From contig JAWKUB010000004.1 of assembly GCA_041398745.1 (NCBI GenBank), forward strand, positions 186,001 through 250,000: a stretch of DNA of 64,000 nucleotides. The letters are read 5' to 3'. Both the position numbers and the translations under genes were made by a program. The DNA is from JACKHO01 sp041398745 (GTDB lineage: Bacteria > Planctomycetota > Planctomycetia > Planctomycetales > Planctomycetaceae). This document shows positions 54,940 through 63,717 of the stretch, one piece after another. Within the stretch, counting starts at the first letter, position 1. Every line of letters starts with the position of its first letter. The notes below the pieces were generated by a model. The model saw only the letters and a program-made list of their open reading frames with translations. It ran no database searches and was not told where the DNA came from.

Positions 54940-57701
54940 GAGGGCGGTACCTCCTGGCCAAACACGCCACGCAGCGCAATTTTTTCGAATTCGTACAAAT
55001 TCTCGCTATCCAGATCCATCGAGTGGAATTCCTGATTCAGAATGCCACGAATGACATTGCGGGCGACTTCATCGGCGGACTGCAATTCTTCTTCCGTCCA
55101 CTCAGCGAACTGGGCCCCAATTTTTTCTGCGTCGCGAGGGAGTGAAATGAATCCAAGTCGCGCGTCAGCCCGCGCCCCAACACTACTGCCCAGATGTCGA
55201 TACAGCGGCAATTGCAGTCGTTTCCATTCCATTCTGCTGTTGTGATGCGCGGCCTGCGGTTCGCGTGCTGACAGGCCTGTTTTGTAGTCGAAAATCGCCC
55301 ATTCGCCTGTCGCGGGGTGATAGTCGATGCGGTCAATTCGCCCCGTCAGACCAACCGCGGTTTGTGAATCGATGGCGAACTGTACTGGACGAACTTTGAG
55401 TTCGGAGTGTTTCAGCTCCCAGCCCTCAGCCCGCCATTGTGCCTGCCACTCGGCGAATAACATTAGTAGTGACCGGGCCTGCTCCACCTGCAACTGGACC
55501 GCTGGCAAAGGTTCGCCACCGTAGCTGCGAACGACCTTTTCGTCGAGCATTGCCGAAAGTGCTTTGCTGAGTTCCCGATCATCATCGCTGAACCGAATCT
55601 CCGACTCGCCGAATTCGCTGAGCACGTCGTGAATGAGATTACCGAAAGCTGCGTTATCCAGCTCCCAAATGTCGTCGGACAGTTCACGCAACTTGAGCAC
55701 GCGGCTCAAGTAGTACCGATAGGGCGAGTCGAGGTACGTTTCGAGCTCCGTTACCGAGAACACGCGTGGCATGTCCTCGCGCGGCACTGGAGTGGGAACG
55801 CGGAAGGAAAAATGTTCGCGTCCGGCAGTGAGGCGTCCGTCGAGTGGCGGCAGTTGCTCCTGCTCGCTGCTGCCGTAGAAGGTGCGAATTCGATTGGCGG
55901 CCTGTTTGATGTCGGTAGCAAATAGCAATCGCGATGGCGTGAGGGGTTCGTCACCCATATCACGCTTCGCCACAATGAAGACGACATTTTTTCGTGAATG
56001 CAGCAAAACGTTCGTCAGATAGGCGTCACGGGCGTAGCGCCGCGAGTTGTCGTCCAGCTTCAAATGGGTTCGCAATCGGTTCGGCAAAAACAAGTCGTGA
56101 TTGACCGATGACGGCACAAAACCTTCATTAAAACTTGTGACAATTGCGGCAGGGGCGTCGTCCATGGAAAGTTCCAGCCATCCATAGATTTGAACGGCGT
56201 CGTCCACCACATCAGGGGGAATAATGCCACCGCCAACTTGCTGCAGCGTCATCCGAACGGCTTGAGCGGCCATGACCGACGGCATGAGCGATTCGGGAAT
56301 TTCGCTGTGTTTTTTCATGGCGTCGCACAATTGTTTGCACGATTCCAGCACAGCCCGGTCGTCCACATTCTCCCGGTCGAACTCCCGCTGATTGTAAAGA
56401 TTCAGCAGCAGTTCTGTGACCGGTTCATACCACTGTGACAAAGGCTGGTGCGATCCACTAAGAGGAGCAACGAGTGCATCAACCGCCTGTCGGAGTTGGT
56501 CGACAGGCGACAATTCCTCTTGGGCAGCGCCGCTCTTCTTCGTGAACCGTCGTTCCAGGCTATTGGCGAGATGTTCATCGAGTGTAGTCAGCCAGTTCGC
56601 CGGGATGCCCTGACTGTCAATCCAACTGGTGACATCGGGGTGGCGAACCAATGAGGCGAACTCGGATGTGCCGCCAGATTCCAAGTAATCAGCGACGGCC
56701 TCCAGGAAGACATACGGCGCCGTCTGTGGAATGGTTCGTTCAACAACCCAACGGGTGGGGACATTGCATTCTGTGAGGAGTCGTCGGAGGTGCGGAACAA
56801 TTCGTTCGTCGGGAACGCCCACGGTGATATCTTCGGCTGCGAAACGGTCACCCAGTGAGGCCAAAACGCGTGCCACCGCATCGGCCTGGTCATCTGGCCC
56901 ATTCACAATGCGAACCTGTGCGTCGTGAATATCGACCGGCCGCTCTTCCCACAGGGGAGCCTTCAGGCCTCCCATTTCGTCGAAGTACGACTCCAACTCC
57001 TCCGGAGCGTGAATATAGGCCGTAACGCGGTCGGCGATTTGATGCAGCATGGCCCGCATGGTGCCGTTGATATCCACCGTGCCCACGAGCACGATGTCTG
57101 AATTCGTCTGACATTCTCGATGATCAATTGCAACAAGCCGCGCGGTCTGTTTGTCCCAAAGCTCGAGTTGATCAAGGTGAGCGAGATACACCCGCTGGAC
57201 ATCATTCAGAATTTCCCAACGCTGGGTCTCATCAAACTCCGGCAACTGCTTTCCCAGACGCGCGACATCACTAAAGTCGAGGTTGTCCGCTGCCAGCTCC
57301 CGGTGCTGTCGGGCCAGAAGTTCGCCTAAGCTCAGCCAGTTGTCGAAGTCGAGGTCGTCTGGCGGCTGCCGCATGAGGACGGCGAGCTTCTCCTTCGACA
57401 AAGTCCGCAGCGCCTCACCCCAGACAATGCGCTGCGTCAAATCGGACGCAAAAGGCTTTTGCGGCGCGTAAAGCAGCTCCGGCAGCTCTCCCTCGGTGAC
57501 TATACGCGGCGGTGTGAAATGACCCTTAGTTTGATCGGCAAGGATTTCTTCGAATCGGCGTCCGGCCTGGCGTCCTGGCAGAACTGCAACGACATTCGAT
57601 AAATCACACTGCCCGAGCACAGTGTAAGTACGACGCAAGTCAGCCGCGACCGCAGCGAGCGCGGGGTGATGCCAGTCAATAAACTTCCGTGTAATCGCCA
57701 T
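54936..57701 (-). CDS. addB: AddB-like PD-(D/E)XK nuclease/helicase subunit
   Basis: The product has 921 residues. The N-terminus has inactive-helicase-like segments (VVAVLPGRQAGRRFEEILAD, where Walker A is degenerate). The C-terminal nuclease domain has VTELETYLDSPYRYYLSRVL and VGLTGRIDRIDYHPATGEWA, then IFDYKTGLSAREPQ and KRLQLPLYRHL. These give the G-x-x-D and D-x-K catalytic residues. The Cys ligands of the Fe-S staple seen in Bacillus AddB are absent. The arrangement with addA and the four-base overlap support the AddAB assignment over a generic PD-(D/E)XK protein. Confidence 0.82.
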   Translation of the reverse strand: MAITRKFIDWHHPALAAVAADLRRTYTVLGQCDLSNVVAVLPGRQAGRRFEEILADQTKGHFTPPRIVTEGELPELLYAPQKPFASDLTQRIVWGEALRTLSKEKLAVLMRQPPDDLDFDNWLSLGELLARQHRELAADNLDFSDVARLGKQLPEFDETQRWEILNDVQRVYLAHLDQLELWDKQTARLVAIDHRECQTNSDIVLVGTVDINGTMRAMLHQIADRVTAYIHAPEELESYFDEMGGLKAPLWEERPVDIHDAQVRIVNGPDDQADAVARVLASLGDRFAAEDITVGVPDERIVPHLRRLLTECNVPTRWVVERTIPQTAPYVFLEAVADYLESGGTSEFASLVRHPDVTSWIDSQGIPANWLTTLDEHLANSLERRFTKKSGAAQEELSPVDQLRQAVDALVAPLSGSHQPLSQWYEPVTELLLNLYNQREFDRENVDDRAVLESCKQLCDAMKKHSEIPESLMPSVMAAQAVRMTLQQVGGGIIPPDVVDDAVQIYGWLELSMDDAPAAIVTSFNEGFVPSSVNHDLFLPNRLRTHLKLDDNSRRYARDAYLTNVLLHSRKNVVFIVAKRDMGDEPLTPSRLLFATDIKQAANRIRTFYGSSEQEQLPPLDGRLTAGREHFSFRVPTPVPREDMPRVFSVTELETYLDSPYRYYLSRVLKLRELSDDIWELDNAAFGNLIHDVLSEFGESEIRFSDDDRELSKALSAMLDEKVVRSYGGEPLPAVQLQVEQARSLLMLFAEWQAQWRAEGWELKHSELKVRPVQFAIDSQTAVGLTGRIDRIDYHPATGEWAIFDYKTGLSAREPQAAHHNSRMEWKRLQLPLYRHLGSSVGARADARLGFISLPRDAEKIGAQFAEWTEEELQSADEVARNVIRGILNQEFHSMDLDSENLYEFEKIALRGVFGQEVPPS

Positions 57702-57826
57702 GAACCATCCGATACGACATGCGTCGTGAGAACTGATTGGTTCATGCTACCGTTCACGGGAGACGGTGTGAATGATTCGACGTGTCAGTACTGCTTCCCG
57801 CGCCGGAAGAATTTCATCGCGCAAAT

Positions 57827-57861
57827 GAAAAGCGGCGTCCCTGACATGCAGGAACGCCGCT
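57827..57861 (-). terminator. Intrinsic terminator after exported carboxypeptidase-regulatory-like gene
   Basis: On the minus strand AGCGGCGTTCC pairs with GGACGCCGCT (one bulged base) and is followed by TTTTCATTT. It starts about 30 bp after the stop at 57891, as expected for its terminator. Confidence 0.7.
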
Positions 57862-57890
57862 GGTGGACTTGTGAAGAATTGCTGTGGGTC

Positions 57891-58406
57891 TTATGGGCTC
57901 ATAGGGGCATCGGTGCCGCTACGATCCAATGCGATGAGGCCGATGATCAAGCCGGCAGTTCCAATTCCAACGGCCGTGTAGCCAACCATGTCGATTTCGC
58001 CAAGCTGACCACGAAGCGCGTTGCCAGCAACAATGGTTGCCGACTGACGAGCTGACGGCGGGGCAACTTCTGAGGACCAGGCACGAACGGTTTCGGTTGA
58101 TTCTCCAATTTGGACTTCGTAAATGCCTGGCTGCACACTGACTCGGAACTGGCCATTGGCATCGGTCACTGTGCGTCCAATTTCCTCGCTACGCTGGCTC
58201 ACGATGACCGCAGCGCCAGCAATTGCCTTACCCTGCGAGTCAACGTGAATTCCGCTGAGCTGTCCTGAACGTAGAACTACGTCTGTTCCAATGTGACGAA
58301 CAGAAGCGGCCGGAACAGCGTCGGCGGCAAAAGAAGGTGTTGCTGGGGCGAGGAGGCCAAGTCCGGCAATGGCTACGGCGACCTTGGCGAAGAATGATTT
58401 TCTCAT
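57891..58406 (-). CDS. Exported protein with carboxypeptidase-regulatory-like domain
   Basis: AAGGA precedes ATG 58406. The 171-residue product has a signal peptide (VAVAIAGLGLLAPATPSFA). A small beta-sandwich follows: GQLSGIHVDSQGKAIAGAAV, TVTDANGQFRVSVQPGIYEV. A C-terminal hydrophobic stretch (VGIGTAGLIIGLIAL) may anchor it. Such domains are accessory or structural; no catalytic role is implied. The ligand is unknown. Confidence 0.8.
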   Translation of the reverse strand: MRKSFFAKVAVAIAGLGLLAPATPSFAADAVPAASVRHIGTDVVLRSGQLSGIHVDSQGKAIAGAAVIVSQRSEEIGRTVTDANGQFRVSVQPGIYEVQIGESTETVRAWSSEVAPPSARQSATIVAGNALRGQLGEIDMVGYTAVGIGTAGLIIGLIALDRSGTDAPMSP

Positions 58407-58817
58407 CTTGAGACGTCCTTGTAACTTTGTGCTTCGGAATACAGTGAGGGAGAATAATGATGCGCTGCAGTTCCGAAGTGCTCACACTCCGAGCTTCGGT
58501 TCCCTCCACTTCCTTGATTCGGTAATGCAAACCGACGGACTCGTCGTGAATTTTGATAGGCAACGAGGTCGCTCCTGCTTCCCGGAGCTTCGCGCACTAA
58601 AGTCGGGATAAACCACCCAGTTTAAACCCGCCGAACGCATGCGAAGCCAAACAGAGCGGCAACTATCGCCGCTTAGAATTGCCCACTCAAGTCGCATAGA
58701 ACCTTGTTGAATTGACGAGAAACCCTTGGAAGCTGTGTTGCAGCAACATCTCCCTGCACGCAAAATCGGGGGGAGACAGTTTTGAGTTCTTCACTTACTT
58801 GAATGTGAGATGTCAGG
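58407..58817. other. Divergent intergenic region upstream of pyruvate kinase
   Basis: About 411 bp between divergent genes. I see no ORF with coding character, no repeat shared with other regions, and no assignable promoter. Confidence 0.4.
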
Positions 58818-60263
58818 ATGGTGGTCTCTTCGATTTGGGAACGCTGCAGCCAGACGAAAATCGTGGCGACTGTTGGTCCTGCTTGCGGAAACGTGGAACG
58901 GCTCGTCAAGCTGATCCACCTGGGTGTCGATGTGTTCCGCATCAACACCGCTCATGGTCAGCGCGAGGATCACGAAGCGTTCTATAACCTGGTTCGCCAG
59001 GCCGAGGCGGAATCCGAGCATCCGATAGCAGTATTGCTGGATTTGGGTGGTCCCAAAATGCGACTGGGCCAGTTGGCAGGCGGTCAACTGGAGTGTTCGA
59101 CTGGCGACACGTTGTGGTTCGTGCGGGGCGAGGTCGCAACCGAGCACAATCAATTGACCTGTGTCTATCCAACTCTCATCGACGAACTCAAGGTCGGCGA
59201 CAGCATTATGTTGGCCGACGGAGTCGTCTCTTTGAAGGTCACCGACGTCAATGACTCTGCCGCGGCTTGCGAAGTGTTACAAGGTGGCCTTGTGCGCGAT
59301 CGACAGGGCGTCAATCTGCCGGGCGTGCAACTGACAGCTCCAGCACTGAGTGAACGGGATCGCTCGACAGCTGAGTGGGGAGCGAAGGTGGGTGCCGACT
59401 TTATTAGCCTCAGCTTCGTTCGCAAGCCGGAAGATGTGACTTCTTTGCGAGAACTTCTCGACCGATGCAATTCGGAAGCGCATATCATTGCAAAAATCGA
59501 GAAGCCCGAAGCGTTGACCTGTTTGAGCGCAATTGTCGAAGCGGCCGACGGAATTATGGTCGCCCGAGGTGATTTGGGAGTCGAAATCGACATCGCCGCA
59601 ATTGCCGCAACTCAAAAGCGGATTGTCGCAGAGTGTCGTCGTCAGCGCAAGCCAGTAATCATCGCGACCCAAATGCTCGACAGTATGCATCATTCGCGGA
59701 TTCCCACGCGGGCCGAGGCCACCGACGTCGCCAATGCGATTCTGGACGGCGCCGACGCGTGTATGCTTTCCGGCGAAACGGCTATTGGAGACTATCCGGA
59801 AGAAGCGGTCTCCATGATGCATCGAATCGCATTGGCGTCGGAGCCCACGTTCGGTGAATTCGACACAGCACGCGCTCCGGGCCTCATTTCTCCAGGGGTA
59901 ACCGCAGTCACCTCGGCAACTGCCCGGGCCACAGTGAGGCTGGCCGAAACATTGAGTGCCCGCATGATTGTGGTTTCCACAATTTCGGGGCGGGCCGCTT
60001 TATCCGTATCTCAGAACCGAAGCCCTATCCCGACCATTGGCGTCAGCCAGTCACGCACAATTCTCCGGCGACTCTGTCTGTATCGCGGAATTGTCCCCGT
60101 TCCAGCGGCACCGACCGATCACCCAACGGCACTGCTGAACTACGTCGTGAAAGCGGGACGCAAGTACGGTCGACTCTCAACCGGCGACTCAATTGTCCTC
60201 TTGTCTTGGACCGGCAGCGGCTCCAGCCGTCACAATCAAATTACCGTTCATGAAGTTGAATAG
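58818..60263 (+). CDS. pyk: Pyruvate kinase with K+-independent-type residues
   Basis: The product has 481 residues. TKIVATVGPA, KIEKPEALTCL, MVARGDLGVEI, PVIIATQMLDSM and DACMLSGETAIG are all canonical. The substrate loop is LDLGGPKMRLG: Leu76, Lys80 and Leu83 align with rabbit muscle positions 113, 117 and 120, where K+-dependent enzymes have Thr, Glu and Thr. RINTAHG has Ala where the K+-binding Ser is usual. Lys at 117 is the known signature of K+-independent pyruvate kinases. It converts PEP and ADP to pyruvate and ATP. Confidence 0.93.
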   Translation: MVVSSIWERCSQTKIVATVGPACGNVERLVKLIHLGVDVFRINTAHGQREDHEAFYNLVRQAEAESEHPIAVLLDLGGPKMRLGQLAGGQLECSTGDTLWFVRGEVATEHNQLTCVYPTLIDELKVGDSIMLADGVVSLKVTDVNDSAAACEVLQGGLVRDRQGVNLPGVQLTAPALSERDRSTAEWGAKVGADFISLSFVRKPEDVTSLRELLDRCNSEAHIIAKIEKPEALTCLSAIVEAADGIMVARGDLGVEIDIAAIAATQKRIVAECRRQRKPVIIATQMLDSMHHSRIPTRAEATDVANAILDGADACMLSGETAIGDYPEEAVSMMHRIALASEPTFGEFDTARAPGLISPGVTAVTSATARATVRLAETLSARMIVVSTISGRAALSVSQNRSPIPTIGVSQSRTILRRLCLYRGIVPVPAAPTDHPTALLNYVVKAGRKYGRLSTGDSIVLLSWTGSGSSRHNQITVHEVE

Positions 60264-60448
60264 GCAACTGGCACAATCTGAGATTGTCGTTTTGGCGCCA
60301 TAATCGTAATAATCCGTGTCTTCTTTGTAATTAGCGGGCAACCTTTCCTTTACAGCGCGCCAATTACGCACTTCATGCGCCCCACCCCATGCTTGGACTA
60401 GGTTTCGGCAGCTATGCGCTCCACTAACCCAAAGTTCGGGGTTTTGAA

Positions 60449-61666
60449 ATGAACCTTCATGTGGCTGAAGATTCGTCGGTCGACGATGCCGTAAAAGGTA
60501 TATGGACCCTTGTGGGCTGTCTTCCACCTGGTCGTAGTCTGTCCAAATTGCACATTCGCAAAGCCTCGTGCGTCATTGGCCGTAAGACAGGTGTCGATTT
60601 GCAAATTGCCTCCGACTGCGTTTCCGGTCGACATGCTGAACTCATCCAGGTCGGCGAGCATTTATTCGTTCGCGACCTCGGCAGCACCAACGGAACCTTC
60701 GTTAATCGAAGACGGGTCACTCAGCCCACTCCGGTCGCTCAGGGAGATCATATTGAAATCGCGGACGTCGAATTCCGGGTCGATTTCCTCGCGTCTGTTG
60801 ACACCATTGCCGTTAAGTCCAACACCAAAACAGCCCCGGTCATGGACCGATTTGATTCCGACTGGACACTCTCGCAGTTTGATAATTTGATGCGGGAAAA
60901 GGCCATTACTCCACACTACCAGCCCATTGTGCAAATCGATGACCAGCATTTAGTCGGCTTGGAGGCGCTGGCCCGTAGTCCGATGTGTGGACTGGAAACG
61001 CCGGCACGCCTCTTTCAGACAGCTCAATTAATGAATCAGGAGGTGGGGCTGAGCATTCTTTGTCGCCAGCGGGCTCTCGAAGTTGCCAACGTGGTCGGAA
61101 CGCACTGCGCCATTTTCCTTAACACGCATCCGCTCGAATCTCTACAAGTCGACGTCTATCCCTCCCTGGCACGTTTGCGTGCCGAGTTTCCTGACACTCC
61201 AATGGTCATTGAATTGCACGAAGGGGCTATTCAAAATGTCAATTCAGTGCGTGAATTTGCTGCCCAGGTTCGTGGATTGAATATCGAACTCGCTTACGAC
61301 GACTTCGGCGCCGGACAATCACGACTTCTCGAACTGGCAGCCATTCCGCCCGACTTCCTGAAGTTCGACGCCGGGCTCATTCGAGATATCGATAAGGCTT
61401 CCTCGAAGCATCGCCGCCTCCTGCAAATGCTCGTCGACATGGCGAAATTCGCCAACACGCAGCTGGTCGCGGAAGGCATCGAGACATCCGGCGAAGCCGA
61501 AGTCTGCCGCGAACTAGGTTTTGACATGGCACAGGGATATTTCTACGGGAAGCCAGCACCGCTGGAAATGGCCGATCTGCAACTGCACGACACCGGAGAG
61601 CTTCCCGAACTTGCGAACGATAATCTCGACGTCGGCGCCAAGTCGGGATACTGCATCCCGTCATAG
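60449..61666 (+). CDS. FHA-EAL protein (c-di-GMP phosphodiesterase)
   Basis: The product has 405 residues. The FHA domain (about 20-115) has VIGRKTGVD (Arg45), VSGRHAE (Ser59) and DLGSTNGTF (Asn81), the phosphothreonine-binding loop residues. The EAL domain (about 140-400) keeps the catalytic residues: Glu172 (GLEALAR), Asn225 (FLNTHP), Glu255 (VIELHE), Asp284-Asp285 (YDDFGAG), Lys305 (FLKFDAG), Glu342 (AEGIET) and Gln362. It should therefore hydrolyse c-di-GMP and be controlled by Ser/Thr phosphorylation. No GGDEF or membrane segment is present. Confidence 0.92.
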   Translation: MNLHVAEDSSVDDAVKGIWTLVGCLPPGRSLSKLHIRKASCVIGRKTGVDLQIASDCVSGRHAELIQVGEHLFVRDLGSTNGTFVNRRRVTQPTPVAQGDHIEIADVEFRVDFLASVDTIAVKSNTKTAPVMDRFDSDWTLSQFDNLMREKAITPHYQPIVQIDDQHLVGLEALARSPMCGLETPARLFQTAQLMNQEVGLSILCRQRALEVANVVGTHCAIFLNTHPLESLQVDVYPSLARLRAEFPDTPMVIELHEGAIQNVNSVREFAAQVRGLNIELAYDDFGAGQSRLLELAAIPPDFLKFDAGLIRDIDKASSKHRRLLQMLVDMAKFANTQLVAEGIETSGEAEVCRELGFDMAQGYFYGKPAPLEMADLQLHDTGELPELANDNLDVGAKSGYCIPS

Positions 61667-61695
61667 TTCGAGACCAGCCAAGCCTCCGAAATCAA

Positions 61696-61728
61696 TCAGG
61701 CCGTGAACGACGAACGTTCACGGCCTGA
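61696..61728. terminator. Bidirectional hairpin between convergent genes
   Basis: TCAGGCCGTGAACG (61696-61709) pairs perfectly with CGTTCACGGCCTGA (61715-61728) over 14 bp with a 5-nt loop. It lies between the convergent FHA-EAL and RluB-type genes. Poly-T runs are weak on both sides. Confidence 0.75.
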
Positions 61729-61809
61729 CTTCGTTCACCCGATTACTGAGAAGCTGGTTCAACTATAGTTCACAAACTACCTTGCAGGCACAGGGCAGGG
61801 CAACCTGCA

Positions 61810-63717
61810 CTATCGCTTACCACCACGTGGCGGGCCCTTGCGACCGGGCTTCTTGCCAGCGGGTGGACCGCCGCGGCGTTTGTCTCCGCCGAAGCGACCG
61901 CCAGATCCACCTTCTCGGTTACCGCGAGCAGGACGACCTTCGCCTTGCGAGCCACCACCAGAAAAGCGAGGCCCTCGACCGCCACCACTGCCGGAACTAC
62001 CAGTCGATGAACGTCCCGTGCGTCGCTGCTGACGCTCTCCATCTCCGACACCACCGCGACGATCATTGTCACCACGTCCGCGCTGTCCTTCGTAACGCTT
62101 GCGTCCTTCACCACCTTCACTGTCATCGCGACGCTTGAATCGGCCACCGCCGGACGAACCAGCGCGAGGAGGTCGACGCTCACCCTCACCGCGTCCCCGT
62201 TGACCTTCATAGCGCGAGCGACCTTCGCCGCCTTCGCTGTCATCGCGACGCTTGAATCGGCCACCGCCTGCTGAACCAGCGCGAGGTGGGCGACGATCTC
62301 CCTCACCGCGTCCCCGTTGACCTTCGTAGCGTGGACGACCTTCGCCGCCTTCGCTGTCATCACGACGCTTGAACCGGCCACCGCCGGACGAACCAGCGCG
62401 AGGTGGGCGACGCTCACCATCACTGCGTCCCCGTTGACCTTCGTAGCGTGGACGTCCTTCACCACCTTCGTTGTCATCACGACGCTTGAATCGGGCACCG
62501 CCTGCTGAACCAGCGCGAGGTGGACGGCGTTCGCCCTGTTCTTCGTCACGGCGCCCATAACGTGGACCTCGGGATTCGCCTTCTTCGCGGCGGCGTCCCT
62601 GGGGTCGCGAGGGACGACGGGTGTCTCGACCGCCGTGCCCACGTGTCTCGCGAGACTCCGACTCATCGGATGCGTCGTCCGATTCGAAGCCTGGAGGTTC
62701 GTTCATGTTCCTCTGGAGAATGCTGTGCACCTGGGCAAGTTCGTCGCGTGTAATGTCGCGGAACTGACCGGCAGGCAGTCGTCCCAGTCGCAATGGGCCG
62801 AAACCAATGCGTTCCAGCTTCATCACCTTATGACCGACACGGGCGAACAGCCGCCGGATTTCCCGGTTCTGCCCCTCACCCATGGTGATTTCAACCCAGC
62901 AGCTTCGGCCAACTTTCTTGCTGACCCGCACATCGTGCACACGGAACTTCCCTTCCGTGAAGTAGAACCCTTCCTTGAGAGAATCCAGGGTTTGCTTCGA
63001 AGGATACCCAGCCACCTGTGCCCGATACCGGCGATAAATTCGGTACTTGGGATGGGCCAGTCGCTGAGCGAGGTCACCATCGTTGGTTACCAGCAACAAG
63101 CCGGTGGTGTTCTCGTCAAGCCGTCCAATTGTGAACAGACGCGGACCGAAATCCGGGAACAAATCCACCACACGCGGACGCCCTTGAGGATCGCGGTTCG
63201 TGCAAATGAAGCCCGACGGCTTATTGAGCATGTAGTACTTTTTGCGTTCCATTTTCAGTGGATCGCCATCGTATGTCACCTTTTGCGTTTGAGGATCAAT
63301 TCTGGTCCCCAGAACGGTGACGGTCTCACCATCAATGCCAATGCGGCCCGTCGTAATGAGTTCTTCGCACTGCCGGCGCGATCCCAGGCCGCACGCGGCC
63401 AGATAGCGCTGCAGACGAATTCCGGTTGTCGTTTCCGGAATGGCCCCGGCATCTTCCGATTCCTCATCAAACTCGTGCTCGTCAACAAGGGAATCTTCCT
63501 CGTCGGACCAGTCCGATTCAGCCACCGCCTCGACTTCAACGCCCTCGACATCGGAAGTGTCTGTAAGCTCGTCCTCGATGACGTCTTCCGCGGCCTCTTC
63601 CGTTGGCACTGGTGCCTCCGACAGGTTTTGACCTGCAGCCTCAGCGGCCAGTTCGCCCAACGATTTGGCGGGGGCAGGAGATGAATCATCATTCATCGGA
63701 GGTTGTTCTGTAGACAT
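61810..63717 (-). CDS. RluB-type pseudouridine synthase with Arg/Gly-rich repeat tail
   Basis: The product has 635 residues. An acidic N-terminal tail (about 1-95) precedes an S4 domain (RLQRYLAACGLGSRRQCEEL). The synthase core follows, with GRLDENTTGLLLVTNDG holding catalytic Asp201. GQNREIRRLFARVGHKVMKL and RLPAGQFRDIT are typical of RluB/RsuA-like enzymes. From about 350 the protein is low-complexity, with four exact-length 39-residue repeats (397-552) and a final GGRFGG/RGGPP tail. The enzyme should modify a uridine in rRNA; E. coli RluB acts on 23S U2605, which is inferred here. The tail probably binds RNA. Confidence 0.9.
   Translation of the reverse strand: MSTEQPPMNDDSSPAPAKSLGELAAEAAGQNLSEAPVPTEEAAEDVIEDELTDTSDVEGVEVEAVAESDWSDEEDSLVDEHEFDEESEDAGAIPETTTGIRLQRYLAACGLGSRRQCEELITTGRIGIDGETVTVLGTRIDPQTQKVTYDGDPLKMERKKYYMLNKPSGFICTNRDPQGRPRVVDLFPDFGPRLFTIGRLDENTTGLLLVTNDGDLAQRLAHPKYRIYRRYRAQVAGYPSKQTLDSLKEGFYFTEGKFRVHDVRVSKKVGRSCWVEITMGEGQNREIRRLFARVGHKVMKLERIGFGPLRLGRLPAGQFRDITRDELAQVHSILQRNMNEPPGFESDDASDESESRETRGHGGRDTRRPSRPQGRRREEGESRGPRYGRRDEEQGERRPPRAGSAGGARFKRRDDNEGGEGRPRYEGQRGRSDGERRPPRAGSSGGGRFKRRDDSEGGEGRPRYEGQRGRGEGDRRPPRAGSAGGGRFKRRDDSEGGEGRSRYEGQRGRGEGERRPPRAGSSGGGRFKRRDDSEGGEGRKRYEGQRGRGDNDRRGGVGDGERQQRRTGRSSTGSSGSGGGRGPRFSGGGSQGEGRPARGNREGGSGGRFGGDKRRGGPPAGKKPGRKGPPRGGKR
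62062..62529 (-). repeat. Four tandem 117-bp repeats encoding 39-residue Arg/Gly-rich units
   Basis: Within the RluB-type gene the units read RRPPRAGSxGGxRFKRRDD followed by xEGGEGRxRYEGQRGRxxx. All four are exactly 39 codons and differ at only a few positions, so copy number may vary by slippage or recombination. The repeats are in frame and keep the reading frame open. Confidence 0.9.

Noticed and set aside
60271..60297. ACAATC-TGA-GATTGT hairpin after pyruvate kinase as a terminator
   Set aside because: Stem is only 6 bp and AT-rich, followed by a short T-run; too weak to call.
62062..62529. Regular tandem repeats as a CRISPR array
   Set aside because: Units are 117 bp, contiguous without unique spacers, and code in frame within a gene.
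61770..62666. 298-residue minus-strand ORF of repeated Ala/Val-rich units
   Set aside because: Another frame of the 117-bp repeats of the RluB-type gene; the repeats keep all frames open.
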